Counted from the first letter of the stretch, positions 32,881 through 42,179 are shown. The stretch is DNA of 64,000 bases from Bacteroidales bacterium (GCA_017525245.1 JAFXTE010000019.1:1-64000), one strand, 5' to 3'. Notes: generated by a model from the letters alone, not told the origin. Numbers and translations: made by a program.

Positions 32881-32892
32881 CATTTTTTTTGT

Positions 32893-32932
32893 GAATAGTG
32901 AATTGTGATTAGTGAGCGGTCATTAGTATTAT
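32893..32932. repeat. Short dispersed repeat (TCACTATTCACT type)
   Basis: GTGAATAGTGAATTGTGATT and AGTGAGCGGTCATTAG; the reverse complement resembles 56336-56371. Confidence 0.45.
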
Positions 32933-32942
32933 TAGTTGTACA

Positions 32943-33701
32943 TCACTCTTCACCTCGGAGAATATCGGCAACGTGAATGATTCCGACATCCACATTGTGT
33001 TGCATTTTATAAGCATCTAAAAGTTGCAAACAGTGAATATCCGTTGAAGTGATGTATTCTGCTCCTTGATTGTAGGCTCTAAGCACAATCTCCCCCGTCA
33101 TCTTTTCAGCGGCATCAGGGTTGAGCATGGCAAAACGTCCGTTTGCCCCGCAGCAACAGTTTTTCGTTTCAGTGTCTTCAATCAAATCCAGCCCTTTCGT
33201 ATTACGGAGCAAAATTTCAGGAGCGTTGTTGTTAGGATAGAGGTGCTTGGCAGAACAGGACTTGAAATAGAATACCCTGTGGTTGAATTTGTTGTTTAAG
33301 GATTCAATATGCAACACATTGACAATATAGTCGCACAATTCCCGTACATTGTTGACAAATGCATTCAGTTCATTGGGAAGGGTAGCGTTTTTCAGGATCA
33401 AATCGAAATGGCGCCGCATGAAACCTGCGCAAGCAGCATCGGGAATCACCACCGGAAACTTGGACTTGTGCAGTACACAATATTCCGTATAGGATTTAAT
33501 AACTTTGTCGGCAAGTTCTTTGGCGTACTGTAGTTCCCCTTCCATAAAGAAACGGCGACCACAACAAGTGCTTTCCATGTCATAGTGACAGAACTGGTTC
33601 AGACGATTGAGGACGGTAATCACACTGGAAACCGTATCCGCCTGAAACAAATCCATCTGGCACGGAACGTATAGAAACACTGTCTGTTGCGAATCGCTCA
33701 T
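32943..33701 (-). CDS. CCG-domain (Fe-S) protein, LutA/LldE-like
   Basis: 252 residues with two cysteine-rich CCG domains: DMESTCCGRRFF near residue 45 and KNCCCGANGRFAML near 190, with further cysteines AACAGFM and KSCSAKH. This is the build of LutA/LldE, the Fe-S subunit of an L-lactate oxidase complex, and of the C subunit of heterodisulphide reductase-type enzymes. LutB and LutC are not beside it, so the partner is unknown. The gene lies between nrdJ and ackA on the same strand. Confidence 0.8.
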   Translation of the reverse strand: MSDSQQTVFLYVPCQMDLFQADTVSSVITVLNRLNQFCHYDMESTCCGRRFFMEGELQYAKELADKVIKSYTEYCVLHKSKFPVVIPDAACAGFMRRHFDLILKNATLPNELNAFVNNVRELCDYIVNVLHIESLNNKFNHRVFYFKSCSAKHLYPNNNAPEILLRNTKGLDLIEDTETKNCCCGANGRFAMLNPDAAEKMTGEIVLRAYNQGAEYITSTDIHCLQLLDAYKMQHNVDVGIIHVADILRGEE

Positions 33702-33740
33702 ATTATGGTTATTGGTTATAGGTTATTGGTTATTGAGGTT

Positions 33741-33768
33741 GTAGAGACGTGCCTTGGCATGTCTCTAC
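33741..33768. repeat. 28-bp palindromic element, copy 1 (variant core)
   Basis: GTAGAGAC at one end and GTCTCTAC at the other with core GTGCC-TTGGCAT, almost perfectly palindromic. It lies just after the nrdJ stop. Confidence 0.8.
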
Positions 33769-33775
33769 AATGTTA

Positions 33776-36496
33776 TTAATTACCGCATTTGGCGTAACCG
33801 CAGTTCGAGCACGTGAGACAGCCTTCCTTGAATTCCATCGTGTCTTTCTGGTGGCAGTTGGGGCATTCCACACCTTTCTGCTTTGTGCCGTCCTGGATGA
33901 ATTTTTTCAAAGCGCGGCACACACCGTTGCGCCACGAATTGATGCTCTCCTGACGGAAGTTGAGACCGGAAATAATGTTGACGATGTGATTCACGGGAAT
34001 ACCGTTGCGCAGCAGCGCGGAAGTCATCTTGGCGTAGTTCCAGAATTCCTGATCGAAACAACGGTCCAATCCGCACAGAATCACTTCGTAGCCAGCTTTG
34101 TCCTTATAGACGAAGTCGTAGGACTTGGTGCCGTCTTCGTGACGGTTTTTCACGATAATTCCATGTTCAACCCATTTCGGCAACAGGAAACTCTCGTCAC
34201 CCGTCTTTCCTGTGAAGATTTCGTAGGGTTTACCATCATAAAGGCCTATGTAGGCCACCCAGTCCTCGTTGTTGTTCTTGAAATGGATGACATCAGCATT
34301 AAGCTCGCGGGGGCGTTTGAAGTTTTTGGGTTTCTCTTTCTGCTCCTCTTTTTTAGACTGATCAAGAGAGTTGAGCACGCCATCGCGGGAACCTTCGCGA
34401 TAGACGGTGAGGCCTTTGCAACCCACTTCCCACGCTTTCATGTAGAGATCGCCGACCACCTCTTCGGTGATATTCGCCGGCAAATTGACGGTGACAGAGA
34501 TGCTGTGATCAACCCACTTCTGCACAGAACCTTGCAGTTCCACCTTCTTGATGTAATCGGTGTCGGCAGCGGTGGCTTTGTAGTAAGGCGACTGTTCCAC
34601 AAGAGCGAATATCTCCTTTTCGCTCATCTGCTTCATCTGCTCCAGCGTGTAGCCTTTGGTCTCGGCCCACACCACGAATTTGTGGTGGAACACCATATAT
34701 TCCTCGAACATGTCACCCACGGTATCTTTGACGACAGTTTTCTTGGCTGCCATGTCGTTCGGATTGATTTTGCGGCGACGTTTATAGACCACGTTGAAGG
34801 CGGGCTCAATGCCGGAAGTGGTTTGTGTGCAAATACTTACGCTTCCTGTCGGGGCTATGGTGAGCAGCGCGATATTGCGGCGGCCGTAGCGAATCATATC
34901 GTCATAGAGTTTCGGGTCAGCATCACGCAGGCGCTGGATGAAGGGATTGTGACCTTCCTTGATGCAGCTGTAAATGGGGAATGCACCGCGCTCCTTTGCC
35001 ATCGTGACGGAAGAGCGGTAGGCGGCGAGAGCCAGCTGTTTGTGTACTTCAGTGGAGAAGGCGTTGGCTTCGTCAGTGCCATAAGTCAAGCCGAGTGCGG
35101 CAAGCATGTCGCCTTCAGCAGTGATGCCCAAACCGGTGCGGCGACCTTTCAACGACTGCTTGCGGATCTTGAGCCAAAGCTCTTTCTCCACACGTTTCAC
35201 CGATTCGTTTTCAGGATCGTTCTCAATCTTGGCAAGAATGGCATCGATTTTTTCCAGCTCAAGGTCGATAATATCGTCCATCAGTCGTTGCGCACACTGA
35301 ACATGCTGGCGGAAGCGCGGCATGTTGAACGTGGCGGTGTCCGTGAACGGGTTATCGACATAACTGTAAAGGTTCATGGAGATGAGACGGCAGCTGTCGT
35401 AAGGGCAGAGCGGGATTTCGCCGCAAGGGTTAGTGGAAATCGTCTCGAAGCCTTCGTCCTTATAGCAATCGGGGATGGATTCCCTGAGGATATTGTCCCA
35501 GAAAAGGACGCCAGGTTCGGCGGATTTCCACGCGTTGTGGATGATTTTGTCCCATAATTTCTTGGCGTCAATCTCTTTTACCATTTTCGGATTGTCGCTG
35601 TTTATGGGGTACTGTTGGGTATAGGGGCTATGGTTTTGGACGCTTTGCATAAATTCGTCATCCACTCTTACGGAGACATTGGCTCCGGTGACTTTGCCTT
35701 GCGTCATTTTTGCATCTATAAATTGCTCTGCATCAGGATGTTTGATAGAAATAGAGAGCATCAGGGCACCTCTTCGCCCGTCTTGAGCCACCTCGCGGGT
35801 GGAGTTGGAGAAGCGTTCCATGAAGGGAACAATGCCGGTGGAGGTCTGTGCGCAGTTCTGCACGTGGCTGCCCATGGGGCGGATGTCAGACATGTCGTGG
35901 CCCACACCGCCGCGGCGTTTCATCAACTGCACCTGTTCCTCGTCCATCTTCATGATGCCGCCGTAGGAGTCCGCGTTGCCGCTGTTGCCGATAACGAAGC
36001 AGTTGGAGAGGGATACCACCTGATACTTGTTGCCGATGCCGGCCATGGGACTTCCCTGCGGAATCACATACTTGAAATGGTCGAACAAGCTGAAGATTTC
36101 CTCTTCGCTCATCGGGTGGGGGTATCGCCGTTCAACACGGGCGAACTCCCGTGCCATGCGCCAGTGCATGTCCTCAGGTGTGTGCTCCACCAGTTCACCA
36201 TTGGCATTTTTCAGCGCATACTTGTCAATCCAAACGCCAGCCGCCAATTCATCACCGCCAAAGTAGCGGACAACATCCTGAAAAATCTCCTCTTTCTTGA
36301 ACACCTGTTCTGCAGGAGGGGTCTCTTCCGTTTTCTCTTCCGTCAGCACGGAGTCCGTCTCCTGCGCATATTTCTGCAGGACGGAATTCCGACTTGCAAT
36401 CAATTCACTCATCGACTCTTGCAATGTCTGATGGCTTGATTGCTGCTCCACTTCGTCATTGTCAACTGCACTGAAAAGTGATAAATCATCATTCAT
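33776..36496 (-). CDS. nrdJ: Class II (B12-dependent) ribonucleotide reductase
   Basis: 906 residues. Catalytic features include SLSNCFV (near 165), STNPCGEIPLCPYDSCR (near 355) with the reducible-cysteine partner, the ITAEGDMLAALGL stretch, and LLTIAPTGSVS (near 548). The last ~30 residues form a zinc-ribbon-like end with CPNCHQKD, CLTCSNCGYAKCG, which in class II enzymes holds the cysteines that re-reduce the active site. The N-terminal ~70 residues are acidic and disordered-looking. It makes deoxyribonucleotides with adenosylcobalamin and is oxygen-independent. Confidence 0.95.
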   Translation of the reverse strand: MNDDLSLFSAVDNDEVEQQSSHQTLQESMSELIASRNSVLQKYAQETDSVLTEEKTEETPPAEQVFKKEEIFQDVVRYFGGDELAAGVWIDKYALKNANGELVEHTPEDMHWRMAREFARVERRYPHPMSEEEIFSLFDHFKYVIPQGSPMAGIGNKYQVVSLSNCFVIGNSGNADSYGGIMKMDEEQVQLMKRRGGVGHDMSDIRPMGSHVQNCAQTSTGIVPFMERFSNSTREVAQDGRRGALMLSISIKHPDAEQFIDAKMTQGKVTGANVSVRVDDEFMQSVQNHSPYTQQYPINSDNPKMVKEIDAKKLWDKIIHNAWKSAEPGVLFWDNILRESIPDCYKDEGFETISTNPCGEIPLCPYDSCRLISMNLYSYVDNPFTDTATFNMPRFRQHVQCAQRLMDDIIDLELEKIDAILAKIENDPENESVKRVEKELWLKIRKQSLKGRRTGLGITAEGDMLAALGLTYGTDEANAFSTEVHKQLALAAYRSSVTMAKERGAFPIYSCIKEGHNPFIQRLRDADPKLYDDMIRYGRRNIALLTIAPTGSVSICTQTTSGIEPAFNVVYKRRRKINPNDMAAKKTVVKDTVGDMFEEYMVFHHKFVVWAETKGYTLEQMKQMSEKEIFALVEQSPYYKATAADTDYIKKVELQGSVQKWVDHSISVTVNLPANITEEVVGDLYMKAWEVGCKGLTVYREGSRDGVLNSLDQSKKEEQKEKPKNFKRPRELNADVIHFKNNNEDWVAYIGLYDGKPYEIFTGKTGDESFLLPKWVEHGIIVKNRHEDGTKSYDFVYKDKAGYEVILCGLDRCFDQEFWNYAKMTSALLRNGIPVNHIVNIISGLNFRQESINSWRNGVCRALKKFIQDGTKQKGVECPNCHQKDTMEFKEGCLTCSNCGYAKCGN

Positions 36497-36770
36497 AATC
36501 TATGGCGGTTTTTGGTTTTTTTGTATTCCTTATCTCTTCAATCAAAAATTGTCCCTTTTGCTTTTTTCAACACCTCGCATTATCCCTATTTTTCTAACAA
36601 ACAACACGTTACAACAAAAGAAACGCCTTCTTTTTCAGTTTGCTAAAATAGATAATTGTATTGTATTTAAGCCCTTGATGAGTGCTATATTTATTAACAA
36701 AAAGCCGTTAATATTTTTTTTGGATTGATTATTAGCGACTTATTAGAAAAAAAAATTGTCGGAAAAATGC
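36497..36770. other. AT-rich intergenic region between nrdJ and the divergent regulator
   Basis: About 275 bases with long A and T runs. I see no gene and no clear -7 box for nrdJ. Near 36757 lies TTGTCGGAAAAATGC, similar to the TGTCGGAATAAA repeats at 38547-38707. Confidence 0.4.
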
Positions 36771-36778
36771 TATTTTTG
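36771..36778 (+). promoter_or_regulatory. -7 box for the membrane-bound regulator
   Basis: TATTTTTG, only 4 bases before the ATG at 36783 and 22 before the ATG at 36801. The second start therefore fits the usual spacing in this window. Confidence 0.5.
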
Positions 36779-36800
36779 CCGTATGAAAAAAAACAAGACA

Positions 36801-37757
36801 ATGAGTACTTTTTTTCAAATGCATAGGAAAACTGTCACCCTGTTACTAAACTTGCTGTTTTGGCTGGTCGTCTGCTTTTTCTTCTTACGGTTATCCGTAC
36901 TCCGACCAATGTGTAACAGCCACGTTTATAAAGAGATAATTTGTCTTTTGTCCATCATAACCGTTGTACTGGTCACACGATGGCTCACCATCCCCAAATT
37001 GTTCTCAAACGGCAGGTATGGTTTGTTCTGGTTTGTTTCCGTGTGCCTGATATTTGCCGCAACCTTTGTTGAAATATTACTGGTCAAGCCTGATCTTCAA
37101 GATAAATTTTTTTTCACTCAAGGCCATCGTACTTATCTGTTATATCTTTTGGGCATGATTTTTATTCGTGACTCCTGTTTTTTTGCATGGTTTTTAGTGT
37201 TCCGGCTATACATCTTGCAGAAAGATGTCTTCAGATCAAAGCAACGGGCATCGGTCGTGGAACATTTGTCTGTGCAATTCTCCCAACCTGACCACACTGT
37301 GGTTTCTGTACCTCTGGACATCATACTCTGCATACAAGAGTCTGATCACACCACCCAAGTGCATTGCACTGACGGGAAAACCCTTGTTGTCACAGATACG
37401 CTCTCCTATTGCAAAGAAATGATTCCCGAGAGTTTCTGGGCATCTGACGACTCTGGCAAAATGGTTTTCCGACAGCACTTTTCAGAGTATCTCCAAGCTC
37501 AACAAAAGCCTGAAGTCCGCGAAATAAAAACTATTACTTTGTTGAACAAAAGACAATTCCAAATTTTTGACATTATCCGTGAGAATCCTGGGTGCAATGC
37601 GAACTTCATAGCAGAGAACCTTCATGAAAAAATCACTTCACGCACGTTAGAACGTGATATTGCGGTGTTGCGCCACAAAGGGATAGTGAACCACACGGGC
37701 AGCCAAAAAGGCGGTGGATACGAGGTGTGCCGCTCCAGTGTGGTGCAAGCAGACTGA
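36801..37757 (+). CDS. Membrane-anchored putative transcription regulator (LytTR-like + winged helix)
   Basis: 318 residues from the preferred ATG. Four membrane helices fill residues ~10-160, with the last short loop rich in aromatic residues. A soluble part follows: SVPLDIILCIQESDHTTQVH, then CTDGKTLVVTDTLSYCKEMI resembles the core of a LytTR DNA-binding domain (ilyie...n...v...dgk.....tL.e.e..lp..f). The C-terminal ~80 residues (NKRQFQIFDIIRENPGCNAN ... SRTLERDIAVLRHKGIVNHT) form a winged helix of the DeoR/RecG type. A protein with both domains on a membrane anchor is unusual. Whether the LytTR-like segment binds DNA is uncertain. Confidence 0.65.
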   Translation: MSTFFQMHRKTVTLLLNLLFWLVVCFFFLRLSVLRPMCNSHVYKEIICLLSIITVVLVTRWLTIPKLFSNGRYGLFWFVSVCLIFAATFVEILLVKPDLQDKFFFTQGHRTYLLYLLGMIFIRDSCFFAWFLVFRLYILQKDVFRSKQRASVVEHLSVQFSQPDHTVVSVPLDIILCIQESDHTTQVHCTDGKTLVVTDTLSYCKEMIPESFWASDDSGKMVFRQHFSEYLQAQQKPEVREIKTITLLNKRQFQIFDIIRENPGCNANFIAENLHEKITSRTLERDIAVLRHKGIVNHTGSQKGGGYEVCRSSVVQAD

Positions 37758-37960
37758 ACCCCGTTTCCTACCTCATCATTTCGCCGTGCGTCCGGAGCCT
37801 TGATGCCACCGCAAGCAGACTCTTGCAGCGGCATCCCTCTCTCCGAACTTCTTGTGCGTTTTGTTGCTGTGCTCTTTGCTCATCTGTTTTGTTCTGTTTT
37901 TTTTGATTGGTGGCAGTAGTGACGATTTGCACCTCTTCTCTACAATCCCCTCAAATGGCC
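37758..37960. other. Intergenic gap between regulator and lipoprotein gene
   Basis: The two genes converge here. I see no clear terminator or gene. Confidence 0.4.
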
Positions 37961-38473
37961 CTAATCATTACTGTACATTGCTTCATTGCTGAAAAACAAT
38001 CCCGTGAACGTGAATCGTTGTGTCACACTGTCACGAACAAGGAACTGCTCCGGAATGTTCAGGTACATCGTGGAATCAGCTTCACCAATAATTGTTAACG
38101 ACCGGTCAGGCATCAGGAAGAAATCCTCCGAGGTCAAATCCCAAACCGTGTCAACCACAGCATTGAAGGTGGGGCTTTTGGGCTGTCCGCCAATCGGCCA
38201 TAGCACTATCTTTACTATACATGCCTTTCCCCTACCCTGACAATCAATATGGCAGGGAACACCATTTACTGTGACACAGGCATTATTGCATTCACTGGCA
38301 TTATGACCGACAGTGTAGGTTATCTCAATAGGGTCACCTTCCTTTGAGGAAAAGTTTCCTATTGTCGCGTAGTTTTCAGGCAACGGACCAGTACCGCTGG
38401 TGTAGGTAACTTTGTCACATGCAGCCATCATGATGACAATTGTCAAAAATGCAAATAGTCTTATTTTTTTCAT
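37961..38473 (-). CDS. Lipoprotein, unknown function
   Basis: 170 residues from the ATG that starts a lipoprotein signal (MKKIRLFAFLTIVIMMAAC, Cys19). The mature region is rich in beta-strand patterns and cysteines (ECNNACVTVNGVPCHIDCQG, then RGKAC), six of which could form disulphides. An upstream in-frame start is rejected because the promoter box lies in between. No family is recognised. The TGTCGGAATAAA array lies upstream of its promoter. Confidence 0.7.
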   Translation of the reverse strand: MKKIRLFAFLTIVIMMAACDKVTYTSGTGPLPENYATIGNFSSKEGDPIEITYTVGHNASECNNACVTVNGVPCHIDCQGRGKACIVKIVLWPIGGQPKSPTFNAVVDTVWDLTSEDFFLMPDRSLTIIGEADSTMYLNIPEQFLVRDSVTQRFTFTGLFFSNEAMYSND

Positions 38474-38504
38474 AATGATTGTTATTTTTGTTAGACATTC
38501 TGTG

Positions 38505-38512
38505 CAAATGTA
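38505..38512 (-). promoter_or_regulatory. -7 box for the lipoprotein gene
   Basis: TACATTTG on the minus strand, 31 bases before the start at 38473. Confidence 0.5.
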
Positions 38513-38546
38513 ACCTTTTCCCAAATTGGAAATTCAAAAAATGGAA

Positions 38547-38707
38547 TGTCGGAATAAATATTTTTTCCCAAAAAAGAAAATGTCGGAATAAATAGCCGTT
38601 TTTTTTACTGTTAACACAATGGTTTTTAGTATGATAAGAAACAACTACTCCTCATAAAAATGTCGGAATAAATTTAATCGTTTGGGAATATTTTTGTCGG
38701 AATAAAC
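38547..38707 (+). repeat. Four TGTCGGAATAAA repeats in two 34-base-spaced pairs
   Basis: The 12-base word starts at 38547, 38581, 38662 and 38696: two pairs, each exactly 34 bases apart, 81 bases between pairs. Sequences between them differ, though AATAGCCGTTTTT and AAACGGCTGTTTTT follow the second word of each pair. Confidence 0.8.
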
Positions 38708-38788
38708 GGCTGTTTTTAGATAAAAAAAACTGCTGTTTTCGCAGAATCTTTGAAGATAAACTGCAAAAACAGACCAATCATCTTTCTG

Positions 38789-39865
38789 TTAGCTCAGACT
38801 TACCCTCGGATCCAACCAGCCGTAGATAATGTCACATATTATATTGATAATCACCAAAATAATAGACACATACAACAAAGATCCCATCACTACGGGGAAA
38901 TCGTATTTATCGAGGCCGTCGAGAATGACCACGCCCATGCCTTTCCAGTCAAAAATGTACTCCACAAATACCGCACCTGCCAACAGTCCAGCTAACCAAC
39001 CCGAAATAGCCGTCACCACAGGGTTCAACGCATTCTTCAGGGCGTGTTTTACGATGATGGTTTTTTGACCTAACCCTTTCGCTTTCGCCGTGCGGATGTA
39101 GTCCTGCGACAGCACGTCCAGAAGCGAATTCTTCGTCAGCTCAATGACCACCGCCAACGGACGGATACCCAAGGTCAATGCGGGCAGAATCAGGTTCTTT
39201 AGATTGACGTATTGTCCTGATCCATAGTCATCTACGGTGTATAGACTGCCGAACATGTTGAGTCCGGTGTAGTCGGCTAACAGGAAGGCGAAGACCCACG
39301 CGAAGAGGATGGCCGCGAAGAACGACGGCACCGACATGCCCAATACCGAGACCACCAAGGCACTCTTGTCGAACCAGGTTCCCTTCTTCAGGGCACAGAA
39401 GATACCGATGATGATGCCGACAATCAAGGCAAAAACGATGGAGACTACCGCCAGTAGCACCGTTTTCGGGAACGCCTCGCCAATGATTTCCGTCACGGGA
39501 CGCTTGCTCTGGTACGATCTTCGTAAGTAGGGTGCTTTCAGCACGATAGCCGACTTTTTCATCGGTATCAACTTGACGTAGTGGTAGTTGTCGTCATTGA
39601 GGTAGAAGAAAGAGCTCGCGTCGTCGGTCTTGTGCCATGAGATGGGCGACACATCGTTGAGGTAAGCGAGATACTGCACCCCGAGGGGCAGGTTAAGACC
39701 CATCTCCTTGCGGATGGCCTCCTCTGTTTCCAGGTCGCTGCGCTGTCCCATGATCATGCGCGCCGGGTCGGACGGCAGAACCGTGAAAAGGAAGAACACG
39801 AGTGTCGTAACCCCGAGCATCAGCAGCAGGCCATAACCAATCTTTTTGACGATGTATCTTAACAT
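38789..39865 (-). CDS. ABC transporter permease, DppB/OppB type
   Basis: 358 residues from the ATG at 39865 (MLRYIVKKIGYGLLLMLGVT); the longer frame runs through a repeat. Six helices with a large periplasmic loop after the first (about residues 30-140, longer than the usual ~60 residues) and the C-terminal EAA loop DYIRTAKAKGLGQKTIIVKH are visible, followed by WLAGLLAGAVFVEYIFDW. It would be one half of a peptide or nickel importer. No second permease, ATPase or binding protein is next to it, so the partners must be elsewhere. Confidence 0.85.
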   Translation of the reverse strand: MLRYIVKKIGYGLLLMLGVTTLVFFLFTVLPSDPARMIMGQRSDLETEEAIRKEMGLNLPLGVQYLAYLNDVSPISWHKTDDASSFFYLNDDNYHYVKLIPMKKSAIVLKAPYLRRSYQSKRPVTEIIGEAFPKTVLLAVVSIVFALIVGIIIGIFCALKKGTWFDKSALVVSVLGMSVPSFFAAILFAWVFAFLLADYTGLNMFGSLYTVDDYGSGQYVNLKNLILPALTLGIRPLAVVIELTKNSLLDVLSQDYIRTAKAKGLGQKTIIVKHALKNALNPVVTAISGWLAGLLAGAVFVEYIFDWKGMGVVILDGLDKYDFPVVMGSLLYVSIILVIINIICDIIYGWLDPRVSLS

Positions 39866-39883
39866 ACCATTATAAATTGGCGG

Positions 39884-39891
39884 CAAAAGTA
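39884..39891 (-). promoter_or_regulatory. -7 box for the ABC permease
   Basis: TACTTTTG on the minus strand, 18 bases before the start at 39865. Confidence 0.5.
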
Positions 39892-39900
39892 CGAATTTTT

Positions 39901-39986
39901 TGCTTTTAGCTGTTGGCTTTTGGCTTTTAGCCTGCCAATAGCAAGTGGCTAATAGCCAAAAGCTAAAAGCCAACGGCCAATAGCCG
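39901..39986. repeat. AGCCAAAAGC-type repeat forming an inverted repeat
   Basis: GGCTTTTGGCTTTTAGCC on the left half is opposed by GGCTAATAGCCAAAAGC and TAAAAGCC on the right half, so a long hairpin could form between the divergent permease and prfA promoters. Confidence 0.65.
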
Positions 39987-39995
39987 AAAAAAGTG

Positions 39996-40003
39996 TATCT
40001 TTG
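39996..40003 (+). promoter_or_regulatory. -7 box for prfA
   Basis: TATCTTTG, 33 bases before the prfA start. Confidence 0.5.
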
Positions 40004-40036
40004 CACCCAAATTAGAAAAGACAGAAAGGCTTATAT

Positions 40037-41116
40037 ATGAACGATTTACTGGATAAATTAGAGCTCATTTACCAACGCTGGCTACAGATTGGCGAGGAAA
40101 TCACCAAGCCGGACGTGATGTCCGACATGAAGAACTACGTCAAACTGAGCAAGGACTACAAGGATTTGCAGGCCGTGGTGGACGCTTATAAAAGATATAA
40201 GGATGTGATAGACAACATCGCGAACGCCAAAGACATTCTCGCCAACGAAAAGGACGAGGAGTTCCGCGAGATGGCCAAAGCAGAGTTGGATTCCTATCAA
40301 TCTGAAAAAGAGACGCTTGAGGAAGATATTCGCTTGTTGCTGCTGCCTTCCGACCCGCAAGACAGCAAGAACGCCCAAATGGAAATCCGCGCGGGCACGG
40401 GCGGCGACGAGGCCAGCATTTTCGCCGGCGACCTCTTCCGCATGTACCAACATTTCTGCGACAAGAAGGGTTGGAAAATCGAGGTGCTCTCCATGACCGA
40501 AGGCACCGTGGGCGGTTACAAGGAGATTGACTTCTCCGTGACCGGCAATGGTGTCTATGGCATCATGAAGTACGAATCGGGCGTACATCGCGTGCAGCGC
40601 GTGCCGCAAACCGAGTCACAAGGCCGCGTACACACCTCCGCAGCCTCCGTTGTGGTGCTTCCCGAAGCCGACGAGTTTGATGTGGAACTCAAACAGAGCG
40701 ACATCAAGAAGGAAACCTTCTGCGCCTCCGGCCCCGGCGGCCAGTGCGTGAATACCACCTATTCCGCCGTGCGCCTCACCCACATCCCCACCGGCATCGT
40801 GGTCTCCATCCAGGACGAGAAATCGCAGATCAAGAACCTCGAAAAGGCCATGCGCGTGCTGCGTACCCGCCTGTTCGAGCGCGAATACCAAAAATATCTA
40901 GACGAAATCGCCTCCAAGCGCCGCACGATGGTCTCCACCGGCGACCGCTCCGCGAAGATCCGCACTTACAACTATCCGCAGAACCGCGTCACCGACCACC
41001 GCATCAACTACACCATGTACAATCTCGCCAATTTCATGAACGGCGATATCGAAGAGGTGATGCAGGCACTGCAGGTGGCGGAGAATGCTGAGAGATTGAA
41101 GGAGGCAGTCGAATAA
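40037..41116 (+). CDS. prfA: Peptide chain release factor 1
   Basis: 359 residues, the standard RF1 length. The catalytic GGQ motif is at about 234-236 ([20 protein letters not shown]), which triggers release of the nascent chain, and [20 protein letters not shown] precedes it. RF1 reads UAA and UAG stops. The loop has GPGGQ, where GAGGQ is more usual, a minor variation. A terminator follows, shared with the convergent BtuF-like gene. Confidence 0.97.
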   Translation: MNDLLDKLELIYQRWLQIGEEITKPDVMSDMKNYVKLSKDYKDLQAVVDAYKRYKDVIDNIANAKDILANEKDEEFREMAKAELDSYQSEKETLEEDIRLLLLPSDPQDSKNAQMEIRAGTGGDEASIFAGDLFRMYQHFCDKKGWKIEVLSMTEGTVGGYKEIDFSVTGNGVYGIMKYESGVHRVQRVPQTESQGRVHTSAASVVVLPEADEFDVELKQSDIKKETFCASGPGGQCVNTTYSAVRLTHIPTGIVVSIQDEKSQIKNLEKAMRVLRTRLFEREYQKYLDEIASKRRTMVSTGDRSAKIRTYNYPQNRVTDHRINYTMYNLANFMNGDIEEVMQALQVAENAERLKEAVE

Positions 41117-41149
41117 TTAATTGATAATGGATAATGGATAATGGATAAT
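41117..41149 (+). repeat. 9-base tandem repeat after prfA
   Basis: ATGGATAAT is repeated three times with partial units on both sides. Confidence 0.6.
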
Positions 41150-41150
41150 T

Positions 41151-41181
41151 AACGGGGATAGGGAACTGTTCCCGTTTTTTT
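41151..41181. terminator. Terminator between prfA and the BtuF-like gene
   Basis: GGGAAC-T-GTTCCC stem with flanking G/C pairs, followed by eight T on the plus strand. It ends prfA and may also serve the converging gene. Confidence 0.8.
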
Positions 41182-41183
41182 TG

Positions 41184-42104
41184 TTACTCTTTTGTTGTTT
41201 TGGTTGTCCGACTTGTCTTGCAGATTTCCGCAATATAGTCCACCGCGTTCATGTTGCGGAGGGAGACCACGTCGATCCAGCCGCTTTCGATGCCATAGAC
41301 ACGTCCCGCTTTCACCGCGTCCAAGAGCGTGTAGGGATAGCGTGATTGGAATGCCTCTTTGTCTTCGTTGCGCACGAGGATGATGTCGGGGTTGATTTTG
41401 AAAAGATATTCGCGGCTGATGTTCCATCCAGTGAGGGAGTCACCGGCGTTACGGGCGCCCGCTAGCTCGATGATTTCCTGAATGTGCGTTTTTTTCGGGG
41501 CCGTGAAATCTCCGCCGTCACCGAAGCCGACTACATAATATACGCACTTGCGGTTTTCGGGATCGGGCGCATTTGCCTTTCGTTCAGCGATTTTTGCCTT
41601 CCATTTCTTCGCCTCGGCTTTCCCTTTTTCCTCACGTTGCGTGATGCGTCCGACAACCTCCATCATTTCCGCCATGCCTTCCAACGAAGATTCCTCCACG
41701 ATGCAGACAACCGGAATCCCCATCTTCTCGATGGCATCCACGTCTTTCTGCGAAATCATGGAACCGATGAGCACCACATCGGGGTGGAGCGAGAGTAGCT
41801 GTTCGAAGTTGATGTTGTGCATTCCACCAATCTTTGTAATTTTCTCCGTTTCAGGTGGATATTTGCAAAAGTCGGAGATGCCGACCAGTTTGTCCTGCGC
41901 CCCCACGAGGAACATGACCTCGGTGATGGCAGGCGAGATGGAGACAATGCGCTGTGGAGCCGTATCTAACTGGATATGACGATGATAAGAGTCCTCCCAA
42001 GTAAAGAAAGCTTCTTGTGTGGTGGTTTTCGGGGAGTGACATCCTGAAAATAAAAGGGCGGCTCCCAATAACAAAAAGGCAAAAAACAGGGCGGTTTTCC
42101 TCAT
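41184..42104 (-). CDS. BtuF/FepB-type binding lipoprotein of an ABC importer
   Basis: 306 residues with a lipoprotein signal (LLFSGC, Cys22). The domain APQRIVSISPAITEVMFLVG, IGGMHNINFEQLLSLHPDVV and RNMNAVDYIAEICK is the class III (helical-backbone) binding protein fold that serves cobalamin, haem or iron-siderophore importers. Cobalamin is attractive because nrdJ and mutA nearby need B12, but no permease or ATPase is adjacent and the sequence alone does not decide. The start is the ATG at the signal peptide, ten codons inside the longest frame. Confidence 0.8.
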   Translation of the reverse strand: MRKTALFFAFLLLGAALLFSGCHSPKTTTQEAFFTWEDSYHRHIQLDTAPQRIVSISPAITEVMFLVGAQDKLVGISDFCKYPPETEKITKIGGMHNINFEQLLSLHPDVVLIGSMISQKDVDAIEKMGIPVVCIVEESSLEGMAEMMEVVGRITQREEKGKAEAKKWKAKIAERKANAPDPENRKCVYYVVGFGDGGDFTAPKKTHIQEIIELAGARNAGDSLTGWNISREYLFKINPDIILVRNEDKEAFQSRYPYTLLDAVKAGRVYGIESGWIDVVSLRNMNAVDYIAEICKTSRTTKTTKE

Positions 42105-42131
42105 GAACAAACGGGTTTTAAAATCAGGCGG

Positions 42132-42139
42132 CAAAAATA
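42132..42139 (-). promoter_or_regulatory. -7 box for the BtuF-like gene
   Basis: TATTTTTG on the minus strand, 27 bases before the start. It directly follows the terminator of mutA. Confidence 0.5.
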
Positions 42140-42141
42140 AA

Positions 42142-42172
42142 AAAATCCCCCACCGAAAGGAAGGGGATTGTC
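42142..42172 (-). terminator. Terminator after mutA
   Basis: CAATCCCC and GGGGATT form a stem with a short loop and a run of T on the minus strand. Confidence 0.75.
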
Positions 42173-42179
42173 ATTCGTT

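Noticed and set aside
33749..35557. 602-codon frame opposite nrdJ
   Set aside because: It is a shadow of the highly biased nrdJ sequence; nrdJ has full catalytic motifs.
38547..38707. CRISPR array
   Set aside because: Only four 12-base words with unequal gaps (34, 81, 34) and no cas genes; repeats are too short.
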